NCBI GenBank assembly: GCA_013286795.1
Contig: JABDFA010000003.1
Coordinates: 55,491-119,490 of the forward strand
Length of the DNA: 64,000 nucleotides
DNA from: Candidatus Babelota bacterium
GTDB taxonomy: Bacteria; Babelota; Babeliae; Babelales; JABDEC01
Direction: 5' to 3'
Shown: positions 33,250-42,257 of the stretch, in pieces
How the letters are laid out: each line of letters opens with the position of its first letter
Numbering within the stretch: the first letter of the stretch is position 1
Position numbers and translations under genes: made by a program
Notes under the pieces: generated by a model
The model's input: the letters and a program-made list of their open reading frames with translations, nothing else
What the model was told of the DNA's origin: nothing
Databases searched by the model: none

Positions 33250-35592
33250 CTAACTCAATTTAGGCAAAAGAACATGGCTAAGCGCCTCTTTTGCATATTC
33301 AACCCATATAACATCCAAATCAGTTACCAGTTCTTCAAGACCATTAAAATCATTTTTATTTTTGTCAGGTAAAATTACATGGTGAATGCCATTTCTTTTT
33401 GCAGCTAAAAGTTTTTCTTTTAAACCACCTATAGGCATAACTTCACCTTGTAAATTCAATTCACCCGTCATTGCAAAATCTGAGTTTATCGGTCTTTCTG
33501 TCAAAATAGACAATATAGATGAAAGTATAGTTATACCAGCAGAAGGACCATCTTTTGGTATAGATCCGGCGGGTACATGTATATGAATATCACTATTGTT
33601 GAATATTTTATGAGCAATTCCAAAATCTTTTGCATGTGATCTTGCATAAGTCAATGCTGCTTGCGCAGACTCTTTCATAACATCTCCAAGCTGTCCGGTT
33701 AAAATCAATCTACCCTTGCCAGGCATTAATACTGCTTCGATTTGAATTATATCTCCACCATAAGAAGTATAAGCTAAACCATTAGTTATGCCTATCTGAT
33801 TGCCCTTATTACTAAACTCTTGAATGAATCTCTTAGGACCCAATAATTTCTCTAGAACATTACAAGAGTATTCAGGTATGATTCCATTTTCAACAAAGGA
33901 ACGGGTAATTTTTGAGCACAGCTTTCTAACCTGTCTTTCTAGTTCCCGCACTCCTGATTCTCTTGAATAATGTAAGATTATATCGTGTATTATTTCATCC
34001 TTAATGTCAATATTATGGTTATCTAATCCGGAATCAGAAATAGCTTTTCTCAATAAGTGTTTTTTAGTAATAGATATTTTTTCTTCTAAAGTATACCCTG
34101 AGACTTGAATAACTTCCATACGATCTCTTAACGGTTCAGAAATTGTGTCTAAGCTATTTGCTGTTGCTATAAAAATTACTTTTGAAAGATCAAACGGCAC
34201 TCCTAAATAATTATCACTAAAAGTTTTATTTTGATGTGGATCTAAAACTTCTAACATAGCCGCTGACGGATCACCTCTAAAATCTGCGCCAATCTTATCA
34301 AGCTCATCTATAATAATTATAGGATTAGAGGTCCCAGCTTTTCGCATGCCTTGGATAAATCTACCAGGCATAGCGCCAACATAAGTTCTTCTATGTCCTC
34401 TAATTTCTGCTTCATCTTTAACACCACCTAAAGAAATTCTAAAGTATTCCCTTCCTAAACTCTTTGCAATAGATTTGCCCAAAGAAGTTTTACCTGTCCC
34501 AGGGGGGCCAACAAAACAAAGTATTGGAGCATAACCATCTTGTTTCAATTTTCTTATGGATATAAAGTCTAATATTCTATCTTTAATTTCCTTCATTCCA
34601 TAATGATCTTCTTCAAGAATTTTCTTTGCATGCTCAATATCCAAATTATCTGTACTTTCTTTGCCCCATGGTAATCCAAAAATCCAATCCAGATAATTTC
34701 TTATAACTGCAGCCTCCATAGATTCTGGAGAGGTTTTTTCTAGTCTATTAATTTGTCTATTTATTTCCAATCTAACTTCATCTGTTAATGGAAGCGAAGC
34801 AAGCTTATCTCTCATAGATTCTATATCTTCTATGTCATCTTCGCCCAACTCTTTTTTAATAGCTTTTAGTTGTTCCCTCAAATAAAACTCTTTTTGTGAT
34901 TTATTCATAGAATCACGAGCATTATTTTTTACTCTTTCTTGTACCTCGTTTACTTCTACTTCTTTGTAAAGTAAATAATATATTGCTTCAATAAGTTCCG
35001 CTTGAGTTTTCTTTTCCAGAAGCTCCTGAGATTGATCTACGGAAAGATTCAAATGTGATATTATAAAATCAGCAATTTTTTCAGGATCCTGCATTTTTGA
35101 AAGTATTATATGAAAATCAGGACTAAAAATTTGACCAGTAACAGATATCTTTTCAGTTAAATCTTTAATATTTTTTATATGTGCCTTAATTTCGTCTTCA
35201 GAACCTCTTTCAACCTCTAACTTTACAACTTTTGCAGATAGTACTCCATCATGAGTAAATATATCTTGTGCTTGTGATTTACAAACACCTTGCACTAAAA
35301 TTTTTATTCCATCTTCAGGAATTTTTACTATCCTCATTATCGAAGCAAGTGTCCCTGTAGAATATAGATCCTTGGTACTTATAGAATCATAGCTATCCAA
35401 TGTCTGTTTTTTTGAAGCAAGCAAAAGCACATTTTTTGAACCTTCTACTGCGCTATTTATTCCTTTTATTATATTTTCATCAACCACTAAAAGTGGAACT
35501 ATCATATGAGGAAAAACTACTATATCCATAGTAGGGATAACAGGAATTATATCGTTAGCATCCGTATTATTCTTATTAAGAAATGGCTCCAT
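33250..35592 (-). CDS. lon: ATP-dependent Lon protease
   Basis: A 780-residue cytoplasmic AAA+ serine protease that removes misfolded and regulatory proteins. The N-terminal LON substrate domain (IPVIPTMDIVVFPHMIVPL), Walker A GPPGTGKT at about residues 362-369, Walker B IIIIDELDK, and the protease domain with the catalytic serine in PKDGPSAGI and the later lysine region GLKEKLLAAKR are all present. The start at 35592 has GGGGGAG at ideal spacing; a longer frame to 35631 adds 13 residues with no support. Length is typical. It lies 15 bases upstream of the PfkB gene and may share its transcript. Confidence 0.97.
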   Translation of the reverse strand: MEPFLNKNNTDANDIIPVIPTMDIVVFPHMIVPLLVVDENIIKGINSAVEGSKNVLLLASKKQTLDSYDSISTKDLYSTGTLASIMRIVKIPEDGIKILVQGVCKSQAQDIFTHDGVLSAKVVKLEVERGSEDEIKAHIKNIKDLTEKISVTGQIFSPDFHIILSKMQDPEKIADFIISHLNLSVDQSQELLEKKTQAELIEAIYYLLYKEVEVNEVQERVKNNARDSMNKSQKEFYLREQLKAIKKELGEDDIEDIESMRDKLASLPLTDEVRLEINRQINRLEKTSPESMEAAVIRNYLDWIFGLPWGKESTDNLDIEHAKKILEEDHYGMKEIKDRILDFISIRKLKQDGYAPILCFVGPPGTGKTSLGKSIAKSLGREYFRISLGGVKDEAEIRGHRRTYVGAMPGRFIQGMRKAGTSNPIIIIDELDKIGADFRGDPSAAMLEVLDPHQNKTFSDNYLGVPFDLSKVIFIATANSLDTISEPLRDRMEVIQVSGYTLEEKISITKKHLLRKAISDSGLDNHNIDIKDEIIHDIILHYSRESGVRELERQVRKLCSKITRSFVENGIIPEYSCNVLEKLLGPKRFIQEFSNKGNQIGITNGLAYTSYGGDIIQIEAVLMPGKGRLILTGQLGDVMKESAQAALTYARSHAKDFGIAHKIFNNSDIHIHVPAGSIPKDGPSAGITILSSILSILTERPINSDFAMTGELNLQGEVMPIGGLKEKLLAAKRNGIHHVILPDKNKNDFNGLEELVTDLDVIWVEYAKEALSHVLLPKLS

Positions 35593-35762
35593 CTTCTCCC
35601 CCTTCAATATTTTATTTTGTACTAATCTCAAGTTTAAAAGTTAAGCATCTTAAAAACAATAATTTGATTTATTTAATTGAAAAAACTTTTTAATCCAAGT
35701 TTTTTTTCATATAATCTTTTAGAAACAAATTTTTTATTTTATAAAATCAGAAAAATTTCTAT

Positions 35763-36305
35763 ATGAAAAATTTATCAAATTTAGCTTGGATAGACCTTGA
35801 AATGACAGGGCTGGATATTAATAAAGATGTTATCTTAGAAATAGCATCCCTTGTTACTGATAAAGATTTAAATATTTTAGAGATTGGGCCAAGCTTTGTT
35901 ATAAAACAAACTGAAGATAAATTCTTGAATTTAAACGAATGGGTAGTAAAAACTCATACAGCCTCAGGTTTACTAGATGAAGCAAGAAAATCTGTGGTAA
36001 CTGAACAAGAAGCCGAAAAACTGAGCATAGAGTTTTTTGACAAATACTGTTTTATAGGCGTATCTCCATTATGTGGAAACTCAGTTTGGCAGGACAGAAG
36101 GTTTTTATTAAAATATATGCCAAGCTTAGACAATTTTTTTAATTATAGAATTATTGATGTAACATCAATAAAAGAGGTTATCAAACGCTGGTACCCTGAA
36201 CGCCAGGATATTGATTATGTAAAACCTGAAGGTCACCGTGCATTAATTGATATTCAAGAATCGGTTGCTGAATTAAACCATTATAGAAGAAACTTTTTTG
36301 TATGA
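35763..36305 (+). CDS. orn: Oligoribonuclease
   Basis: A 180-residue DEDDh 3'-5' exoribonuclease that finishes degradation of very short RNAs. The first motif is AWIDLEMTGLD (D and E), the second contains LCGNSVWQDRRFL, and the third is GHRALIDIQES with the H and D of the DEDDh set. Length is typical (about 180). It overlaps the following tpiA by four bases (ATGA), so they are probably translationally coupled. Confidence 0.96.
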   Translation: MKNLSNLAWIDLEMTGLDINKDVILEIASLVTDKDLNILEIGPSFVIKQTEDKFLNLNEWVVKTHTASGLLDEARKSVVTEQEAEKLSIEFFDKYCFIGVSPLCGNSVWQDRRFLLKYMPSLDNFFNYRIIDVTSIKEVIKRWYPERQDIDYVKPEGHRALIDIQESVAELNHYRRNFFV

Positions 36306-37018
36306 AGCTGTATATCGCTAATTGGAAAACATATTTAAACCTTAATCAAGAAATTGCCCTGGCCAAAAAATTTGCATATGAAACAAATAGCGCAAATCAA
36401 GTCGTAATTTGCCCGTCATTTGTATCTTTATATCCAATAAATGAGATTCTAAAAAACAGCCCTATAGTTTTAGGAGCCCAAAACTGTGCCCCAATAACTT
36501 CAGGTCCACTAACAGGAGAAGTAAGTGCTGTTTCCCTGTCAGAGTTAGATTGTAAGTATTGTATTATAGGACACAGCGAGCGTAGGCAAAACTTCTCTGA
36601 GAGTAATGACATTATTCTAAAAAAACTTGAATTATTATCAGATCAAAACATAACCCCTATTTTATGCATAGGAGAATCTCTTATTGACCATGAAAGTAAT
36701 CGAATTTTAGAGACGTTAAAATATCAGCTAGATATTGTTGAACAGGTTAAAAAATTAAAAAAATTAATAATAGCTTATGAGCCCATATGGGCAATAGGTA
36801 CAGAAGTAGCTGCTGAGCCTGAATATGTAGAAAAAATATTTTCATATATTGAAAGTTTAATGCTCAAGACAAAATCCAAAATTTCTTATACACTGGTTTA
36901 TGGAGGAAGTGTTAATGAACATACAGCTAAAGAACTTAAGAAAATAGGTCAGCTTGGAGGTTTTTTGATAGGTAAAGCTAGCACGGATATTAATAAGTTT
37001 TTAAAAATAATCGACTAA
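36302..37018 (+). CDS. tpiA: Triosephosphate isomerase
   Basis: A 238-residue glycolytic enzyme interconverting dihydroxyacetone phosphate and glyceraldehyde 3-phosphate. The catalytic elements are present: IANWKTYLN (N and K), CIIGHSERR (H), IAYEPIWAIGT (catalytic E) and the phosphate-binding YGGSV near the end. It is somewhat shorter than many bacterial enzymes (about 250) but complete. It begins inside the orn stop codon. Its presence shows at least part of lower glycolysis is kept. Confidence 0.97.
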   Translation: MKLYIANWKTYLNLNQEIALAKKFAYETNSANQVVICPSFVSLYPINEILKNSPIVLGAQNCAPITSGPLTGEVSAVSLSELDCKYCIIGHSERRQNFSESNDIILKKLELLSDQNITPILCIGESLIDHESNRILETLKYQLDIVEQVKKLKKLIIAYEPIWAIGTEVAAEPEYVEKIFSYIESLMLKTKSKISYTLVYGGSVNEHTAKELKKIGQLGGFLIGKASTDINKFLKIID

Positions 37019-37075
37019 CTAAAAAATTTGAATTAATATCTTTATAAAATAGTATTTTAATTTTGGAGAAACAAT

Positions 37076-37366
37076 ATGTTACAAGGGTTATTATCATTTA
37101 TTTTTGCATTTTCAGCTATTTTGCTAATTCTTTTAATTCTTATACAAAAAGGTAAAGGTAGTATAGGTATAGGAACCATGGGCGGAGGAAGCCAGATGTT
37201 ATTTGGTGGATCCGGCGGCCAAGATATATTTCAAAAAGCAACTTGGGTTTTAGGAGCAATTCTGATTTTTGGTTCTTTAGGACTAGCTATTTTAAAATCT
37301 AAAAAACAAACTGTATCTTACACTCAACAACAACTACCTGTGCAAAATACAGCAGATGTAGAGTAA
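37076..37366 (+). CDS. secG: Preprotein translocase subunit SecG
   Basis: A 96-residue inner-membrane protein of the SecYEG channel. Two membrane segments (LLSFIFAFSAILLILLILI and TWVLGAILIFGSLGLAIL) flank the conserved cytoplasmic loop QKGKGSIGIGTMGGGSQMLF. A GGAGAAAC ribosome binding site precedes the ATG. It follows tpiA as in many bacteria (tpiA-secG order). Relevant here because dozens of neighbouring proteins carry Sec-type signal sequences. Confidence 0.95.
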   Translation: MLQGLLSFIFAFSAILLILLILIQKGKGSIGIGTMGGGSQMLFGGSGGQDIFQKATWVLGAILIFGSLGLAILKSKKQTVSYTQQQLPVQNTADVE

Positions 37367-37392
37367 AAAAATATAAAAAAAAAGGATTTCAA

Positions 37393-38172
37393 TTGATTGT
37401 AAGGTTATTAGATTCTATCGGAACCTTTGCAATTAAATATTGCGATGTAATAGGTGACTTTTCACTTTTTATTGCAGAAACAATCAAGGCTCTATTTACA
37501 ACCAAATTCAAATTCTCCAAATTCATTTTCCAAATGGAAAAAATAGGAGTAGGCTCCTTTACTATAACAGTTATTACAGGAGGTTTCGCAGGAGCTGTTC
37601 TTGCAATTCAAAGCTATAAAGGTTTTCAACAATTTGGCGGAGAAGAGTTTTTAGGACCTGTCGTAGCCCTTTCTATGATGCGTGAATTAGGACCTGTATT
37701 AACTGGTCTTATGGTAGCTGGTAGATCCGGATCTGCAATAGCTGCAGAAATTGGAACAATGCGAATTACAGAACAAATAGATGCTTTAAAAACATTACAA
37801 ATCAATATTTTTCAATACCTAATTATTCCAAGAGTAGTTGCTGGAACATTTATTCTTTCACTTCTTTGTCTTTTTTCAATGTTTTTTGGGATTCTAGGGG
37901 GATATATAGTTTGTGTGCATGTATTAGGATTGAATGGCGAAGATTATATAACAGGCATAAGGAGCATAGCTGAATTTTCTGATGTGCGTGGAGGAATGAT
38001 TAAAGCAAGTGTTTTTGGTTTTATTTTAACCATTATAGGTTCATATAAAGGCTATTTTACAGTAGGTGGCGCACGTGGAGTTGGAATTTCTACTACACAA
38101 AGTGTTGTTGTTGGATCTATATTGATAATAATAGCTAACTATTTTCTTGCTATACTACTTTTTGGGCCATAA
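37393..38172 (+). CDS. mlaE: MlaE-family ABC transporter permease
   Basis: A 259-residue integral membrane protein with about five or six hydrophobic helices. The MlaE signature is clear: GGFAGAVLAIQSY, GPVVALSMMRELGPVLTGLM, and AGRSGSAIAAEIGTMRITEQ with the conserved E-Q-I-D-A-L. MlaE pairs with MlaF to move phospholipids between the membranes and keep outer-membrane asymmetry. The start is a TTG at 37393 with AAGGA 7-11 bases upstream. It is followed by mlaF, from which it is now separated by a repeat insertion. Confidence 0.93.
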   Translation: MIVRLLDSIGTFAIKYCDVIGDFSLFIAETIKALFTTKFKFSKFIFQMEKIGVGSFTITVITGGFAGAVLAIQSYKGFQQFGGEEFLGPVVALSMMRELGPVLTGLMVAGRSGSAIAAEIGTMRITEQIDALKTLQINIFQYLIIPRVVAGTFILSLLCLFSMFFGILGGYIVCVHVLGLNGEDYITGIRSIAEFSDVRGGMIKASVFGFILTIIGSYKGYFTVGGARGVGISTTQSVVVGSILIIIANYFLAILLFGP

Positions 38173-38176
38173 ACTC

Positions 38177-38297
38177 ATGATAGAAATTATTGATCTTAGA
38201 AACAAAATCTCTCGCTCCAGTCATCCTGAGCGAAGCCTGCAAGGCGAAGTCGAAGGAACCATGGGAGGGATATGATAGAAATTATTGATCTTAGAAA
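38177..38297. repeat. 26-base direct duplication flanking a dispersed repeat between mlaE and mlaF
   Basis: The 26 bases at 38177-38202 are identical to 38272-38297, the true start of mlaF. Between them (38203-38271) lies a copy of the dispersed repeat with CAGTCATCCTGAGCGAAGCC and GGCGAAGTCGAAGGA. The layout is that of an insertion that duplicated its target. The first copy opens a 32-codon frame (38177-38275) that runs through the repeat in phase and stops within the mlaF ATG as ATGA. A strong GGGAGGGAT ribosome binding site also comes with the insert. Confidence 0.9.
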
Positions 38298-39048
38298 AAA
38301 ATTTGAAGGTAAGTGGATCACCAAAGGGGTTAATCTAGAAATTCCTGAAGAGGAAATGACTGTTATTATAGGTAGATCCGGTGAAGGTAAATCTGTTCTT
38401 TTAAAACAAATAATAGGTCTTATAAAGCCAACTTCGGGCCATATTATAATTAATGGAAAAGATATTACAAAATTACATGGTCAAGATTTACAAAATGTTT
38501 TCAAAAAAGTTGGCTACGTCTTTCAATTTGCTGCTCTTCTAGATTCATTAAATGTTTTTGAAAATGTAGGACTCACACTTTTAGAAAACGGAATACCTTC
38601 TGATAAGGTACTGCCTATAGTCAAAGAAAAACTTGCACTTGTAAACTTATCTCCAGATATTCTTTATAAATATCCTTCGGAACTATCCGGTGGGATGAAA
38701 AAAAGAGTCGGTTTTGCAAGAACTCTAATTACAAATCCTGAAGTAATTTTATATGATGAACCTACAACAGGCTTAGATCCGATCACATCAAAGATTATTC
38801 ATGAATTAATGTTCGATATGCAGAAAAAGCTTAAGGTTACCTCTATAATAATTTCACATGATATAGAAATATTCAACTTTGCTGACAATGTAGCACTTCT
38901 TGATGATGGTGAAATTAGATATGTAGGTAAGGCAAAAGATATATGGGAATCTGATAATCCATATATTTACCAATTTATTCGTGGATTATCAAATGGACCT
39001 ATTAAAACAGAAGTTGTACAAAACTTACAAAACGGAGAAATCCTATGA
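38272..39048 (+). CDS. mlaF: MlaF-family ABC transporter ATP-binding protein
   Basis: A 258-residue ATPase of the Mla phospholipid transporter. Walker A is GRSGEGKSVLLKQ, the ABC signature is LSGGMKKRVGFARTL, and Walker B is VILYDEPTTGLDP. The LDSLNVFENVGLTL segment is typical of MlaF rather than other importers. GGGAGGGAT just before the ATG is an excellent ribosome binding site contributed by the inserted repeat. The expected mlaD substrate-binding gene does not follow; a small secreted protein overlaps the end by four bases instead. Confidence 0.94.
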   Translation: MIEIIDLRKKFEGKWITKGVNLEIPEEEMTVIIGRSGEGKSVLLKQIIGLIKPTSGHIIINGKDITKLHGQDLQNVFKKVGYVFQFAALLDSLNVFENVGLTLLENGIPSDKVLPIVKEKLALVNLSPDILYKYPSELSGGMKKRVGFARTLITNPEVILYDEPTTGLDPITSKIIHELMFDMQKKLKVTSIIISHDIEIFNFADNVALLDDGEIRYVGKAKDIWESDNPYIYQFIRGLSNGPIKTEVVQNLQNGEIL

Positions 39049-39470
39049 AAAAAATTTCTTTATTATCCTGTTTATTTATATTTCTAAACTTAAATGCAAT
39101 GGATAAATCTAAATGTGATATATGCGGAGAAGGATCACAAAAGGTTCTTATCAGCAGATCCAGTAATAAACCAAGCACCATTATAGTTCATAACTGGGAA
39201 TTCCACGTCAATCATGCAAAAGAGCTTTTAAAAGAATCAAAATCTAAAAAATATGATGAATTAATTAAAATCTTTAATTCAATCAAATATTTACCTGAAA
39301 AAAATGAATTAACTTTAGAAGTAATTAATCTACTTTTAAAAACGGACCCACAACCCCGTGATTTTCTCTTAAAAGAGGCCAGCGAATATATTAAAATTTT
39401 AGCCAAAAAAGGAATTACTGAAGCTGAAATATTCGAAGAAGCTGAACTAAAAAAAGCACAAGAGCTATAA
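39045..39470 (+). CDS. Small secreted protein, unknown
   Basis: A 141-residue protein with a signal sequence (ISLLSCLFIFLNLNAM), directly followed by KSKCDICGEGSQKVL with a C-x-x-C pair that may bind metal or form a disulfide. The rest is charged and helical (HAKELLKESKSKKYDELIKI; ASEYIKILAKKGITEAEIF). No family recognised. The start overlaps mlaF by ATGA, implying coupled expression with the Mla transporter, although it does not resemble MlaD, MlaC or MlaB. Confidence 0.7.
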   Translation: MKKISLLSCLFIFLNLNAMDKSKCDICGEGSQKVLISRSSNKPSTIIVHNWEFHVNHAKELLKESKSKKYDELIKIFNSIKYLPEKNELTLEVINLLLKTDPQPRDFLLKEASEYIKILAKKGITEAEIFEEAELKKAQEL

Positions 39471-39558
39471 TCTCCATTTATTTATCAAAAATCTTGCTTT
39501 TACAAACAAAAATTCACTAAATTTATAATTGTAATTACGATTTTATAGCAGGTGAAGA

Positions 39559-39669
39559 ATGAAGCGATTATTAATTTTTGTAGTTTTTGTTTGTATAATA
39601 AGCACTTTATTTAGAAATCAAATAAATGCTATTTCAAAAAACTTAAATTTAAAAAGGGAGTTATTATGA
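39559..39669 (+). CDS. Small hydrophobic peptide, 36 residues
   Basis: A short frame starting at an ATG with AGGTGA at ideal distance. The N-terminal half is a strong hydrophobic signal or membrane segment (LLIFVVFVCIISTLF), then a basic tail. Its stop shares an ATGA with the start of the 39666 gene, so translation of the two is likely coupled. It may be a leader peptide or a tiny membrane protein. Confidence 0.5.
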   Translation: MKRLLIFVVFVCIISTLFRNQINAISKNLNLKRELL

Positions 39670-41003
39670 AAAAGAATATTATAAAGTTTCTGATTTTATG
39701 TATTTTCGCATCAAATTTAAATATTAATTCTATAAAAAGCGTTACTGACGATACTAAATTAGGCTTAGAAGTTGGCATCCCGATTGCTGCAATTTTAATC
39801 CCTGTCGCACTTTTTATAAAAATGCTTTTTGCAGATACAGCTGCGATTAAGAAACAAGAGACGAGAAAATATTCTCCATCAGAAATAGCTGAAAACGTAA
39901 AAGTTGCAAGGAAATTATTATCTCAAACAGTTTCAAAAAGTCAGCAACCTATACTTGAAAAAGCTTTCGATATTGTTGAACAAGGAATTAAGAATGGACA
40001 AACACAAGAACAGGTTATATCTAATGCAGCCAGTAAACTTGCTACTGCTTTAGATACACCAATAACAACACCTCAATTAACAGCAGCAGTAGACTCTGTT
40101 TCTACTATTGAGCCAGGAGCTTCAAGCGCATCTGTTATACAAAATATGATCCAGACAGCTAAACAATCTACAAGCAGTGAAAGCTCTAGAGTAGATAAAC
40201 CTTCTGTAGGCGGTGAAACTGGATCTCTAGCAGCAGCATTAAAATCGATTTCATCAAAAGAAGTGCCCAAAGGACCTTTAGTATCGTCTACAAAATTACC
40301 TCCTGCTGTAGTAATCGGAGGAATAAAACTGGCAATAGGTCGAAAACTTAAAGCTTTCATTTCAGGTCAAAAAGAGTTATCCGGCAAAGATATATCCAAA
40401 ATAAATTATTCAAGTTTAGAAAATTCTTTGAAAGCAAAAGCTGATGGTAAGTTGGAAGAATCTACAAAAGAAGCAGCATTATTTATAAAAACATTTCTCA
40501 ATGATTTTAATTTACCTAAAGATGAAGCTTTTTCAATTTTATCAGATTTTATGAATGAATTTTTAATTAAAGAAAATAATTTAGATGTGATGTTTGTAAA
40601 AGAAGTTTCAAGCGATTTAGGGCAAGAAGTATCTGAAACATTAGGACTTCTTGTAAGAAACGGTGCTGATTTGAAAGACTTAGCAGATATTAACAATAGA
40701 ATCGTAGAAAAAACTTTTTCCAAGCCTCATATAGAAATTTCTGAGCAACTTCAATTCGAAACGCCATTAGATTTTTCAGATGCTTTGGCAGCAATGAAAT
40801 CTCAAAAATCAATGAGAGATATTAATGCTTTAGAACATAAAGGTTCTGTATATTTAATATCTAAAGATCCTCATACAGGTATCTCATTTGTGGAAAAACA
40901 AATATCGGGTTCAACTCTAGATCCAAACCTTAAAATTGCTAAATATGAGCCTACAATAAAACAATTTCAGAGAGTTAATGAACCTACAATCCTCATAAAA
41001 TAG
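39666..41003 (+). CDS. Secreted/membrane-anchored protein, family of three (member 1)
   Basis: A 445-residue protein: signal sequence (IIKFLILCIFASNLNIN), then a membrane segment (LEVGIPIAAILIPVALFIKMLF), then a long hydrophilic region rich in S, T, K and Q. The last 80 residues (ALEHKGSVYLISKDPHTGIS) look folded. No known domain. The two genes downstream have the same build. GGGAG before the ATG is a good ribosome binding site. Possibly a surface or envelope-anchored protein family specific to this lineage. Confidence 0.72.
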   Translation: MKKNIIKFLILCIFASNLNINSIKSVTDDTKLGLEVGIPIAAILIPVALFIKMLFADTAAIKKQETRKYSPSEIAENVKVARKLLSQTVSKSQQPILEKAFDIVEQGIKNGQTQEQVISNAASKLATALDTPITTPQLTAAVDSVSTIEPGASSASVIQNMIQTAKQSTSSESSRVDKPSVGGETGSLAAALKSISSKEVPKGPLVSSTKLPPAVVIGGIKLAIGRKLKAFISGQKELSGKDISKINYSSLENSLKAKADGKLEESTKEAALFIKTFLNDFNLPKDEAFSILSDFMNEFLIKENNLDVMFVKEVSSDLGQEVSETLGLLVRNGADLKDLADINNRIVEKTFSKPHIEISEQLQFETPLDFSDALAAMKSQKSMRDINALEHKGSVYLISKDPHTGISFVEKQISGSTLDPNLKIAKYEPTIKQFQRVNEPTILIK

Positions 41004-41070
41004 CTTAAAAAACCTCAGATTAAAACGTTTTTAACCCAGTTTATCAAAATCTTAATCCAACCCTTGTTTT

Positions 41071-41098
41071 TTGACCAAAAAATGTGATATTTTGTAAT
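41071..41098 (+). promoter_or_regulatory. Possible promoter of the 41130 gene
   Basis: TTGACC (41071-41076) and TGTAAT (41093-41098) are spaced by 16 bases, about 30 bases before the ATG. It follows an ACCCTTGT box also seen at 15481 and 45781. Confidence 0.4.
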
Positions 41099-41129
41099 TG
41101 TAATAAATTTTATATAAAAAAGGAGAGTT

Positions 41130-42257
41130 ATGAATAAAATATCTTTAAAATTCTTAGCAATTATTCTAATGTTTTCTAATATACAAATTAGACAAATTAA
41201 GGCAGATGATACGGGTGCAATTGTTGGTGGAACAATAGCTACTTTATTAGTAACAGCTGTAGCTTCAGCGATTGTATACTTTAAAAAAAACCCTGGAAAA
41301 TGGGATGCTTTCAAAGAGTTTTTAAAGGATAAACAAGATAAAGTAGCAAGTGAAATCGATCAACAACCTCAAATTCCTGAATCACAAAAAATTCAAGCAC
41401 GCACAATATCTGATACCGCCTTTGAAAAGTTACAAGATTCTGTAAGTAAAAAGAGTCCAACTTTAGTACAAGATAGTGTAAGAGCAACAGCGGTAGCTTT
41501 TGGAGGCGATACTGTTCAAGCTGCTGGAAACTTACTACAATCTAAACCTTTGCAAGGTGCAGATGTCACTGTACGTAGCAATGTAGCAATAGCTTCAGGT
41601 AACGTAGCTAAATTACAAGAAATGGGAATAAAAGCCGAAACAATTCAAAAAGGAGCCATTCAATTAAGTATAGATGCAGCAAAACAAGCGGGAACTACTA
41701 AAGCAAATGCTGATACGTGGTTTGGTTCCCCAAGTGACGCAAAAATAATAAATCGACAAATATCCGAATTGCAGACATTATCAAATGACCCAAAATTAAC
41801 ACCTTCTGATAAAGCAGAAGTTCAAAAAGAAATTAGCACTTTACAAGAAAAAATTAATGCTCCCAAAACTGCTTCTTCAAAACAAACTTCTTCAGATACA
41901 GCAAGTTTTGGTCAAGTAGAACCTCAACCTTTATCTACTTTAATCACAAAGCCTTCAGCTTCTAGTACTCAAACCAGAACCGAAACGACTACTTCTTCTA
42001 CTCCTCTAGAAAAAATAAGTCTAAAATCGAGGGGTGTGCAATCATTAGCTTTAAATCGTTTCAATGGAGATCTAACAAAAGCGTTTGATATGTCCGTGAA
42101 AATGGGTACCATAAATAACGATCCTTATACACAACAGCATGTAAAATATGAATTAGGAATAGGGGAACATCCTAGCACTATGCCATCTCTTATTAAACCT
42201 AATAATTGGAGCAGCTCAGCTGAATATAGTCATGCTACCTACGAACCTTTAATATGA
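41130..42257 (+). CDS. Secreted/membrane-anchored protein, family of three (member 2)
   Basis: A 375-residue protein built like its neighbours: signal sequence (ISLKFLAIILMFSNIQI), a glycine-containing membrane segment (AIVGGTIATLLVTAVASAIV), and a long low-complexity hydrophilic region rich in Q, S, T and A. A serine/threonine stretch near residue 265-290 (SASSTQTRTETTTSS) is mucin-like. GGAGAG before the ATG is a good ribosome binding site. No known domain. The stop overlaps the next start (ATGA). Confidence 0.72.
   Translation: MNKISLKFLAIILMFSNIQIRQIKADDTGAIVGGTIATLLVTAVASAIVYFKKNPGKWDAFKEFLKDKQDKVASEIDQQPQIPESQKIQARTISDTAFEKLQDSVSKKSPTLVQDSVRATAVAFGGDTVQAAGNLLQSKPLQGADVTVRSNVAIASGNVAKLQEMGIKAETIQKGAIQLSIDAAKQAGTTKANADTWFGSPSDAKIINRQISELQTLSNDPKLTPSDKAEVQKEISTLQEKINAPKTASSKQTSSDTASFGQVEPQPLSTLITKPSASSTQTRTETTTSSTPLEKISLKSRGVQSLALNRFNGDLTKAFDMSVKMGTINNDPYTQQHVKYELGIGEHPSTMPSLIKPNNWSSSAEYSHATYEPLI

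Noticed and set aside
38203..38271. Insertion between mlaE and mlaF as an ordinary IS remnant
   Set aside because: There is no transposase part or IS3-type end; the DNA belongs to the short palindromic repeat family.
38177..38275. 32-codon frame in front of mlaF as a real gene
   Set aside because: It is a duplicate of the mlaF start read through a repeat. It may be translated and help coupling, but there is no reason to think the peptide has a function.
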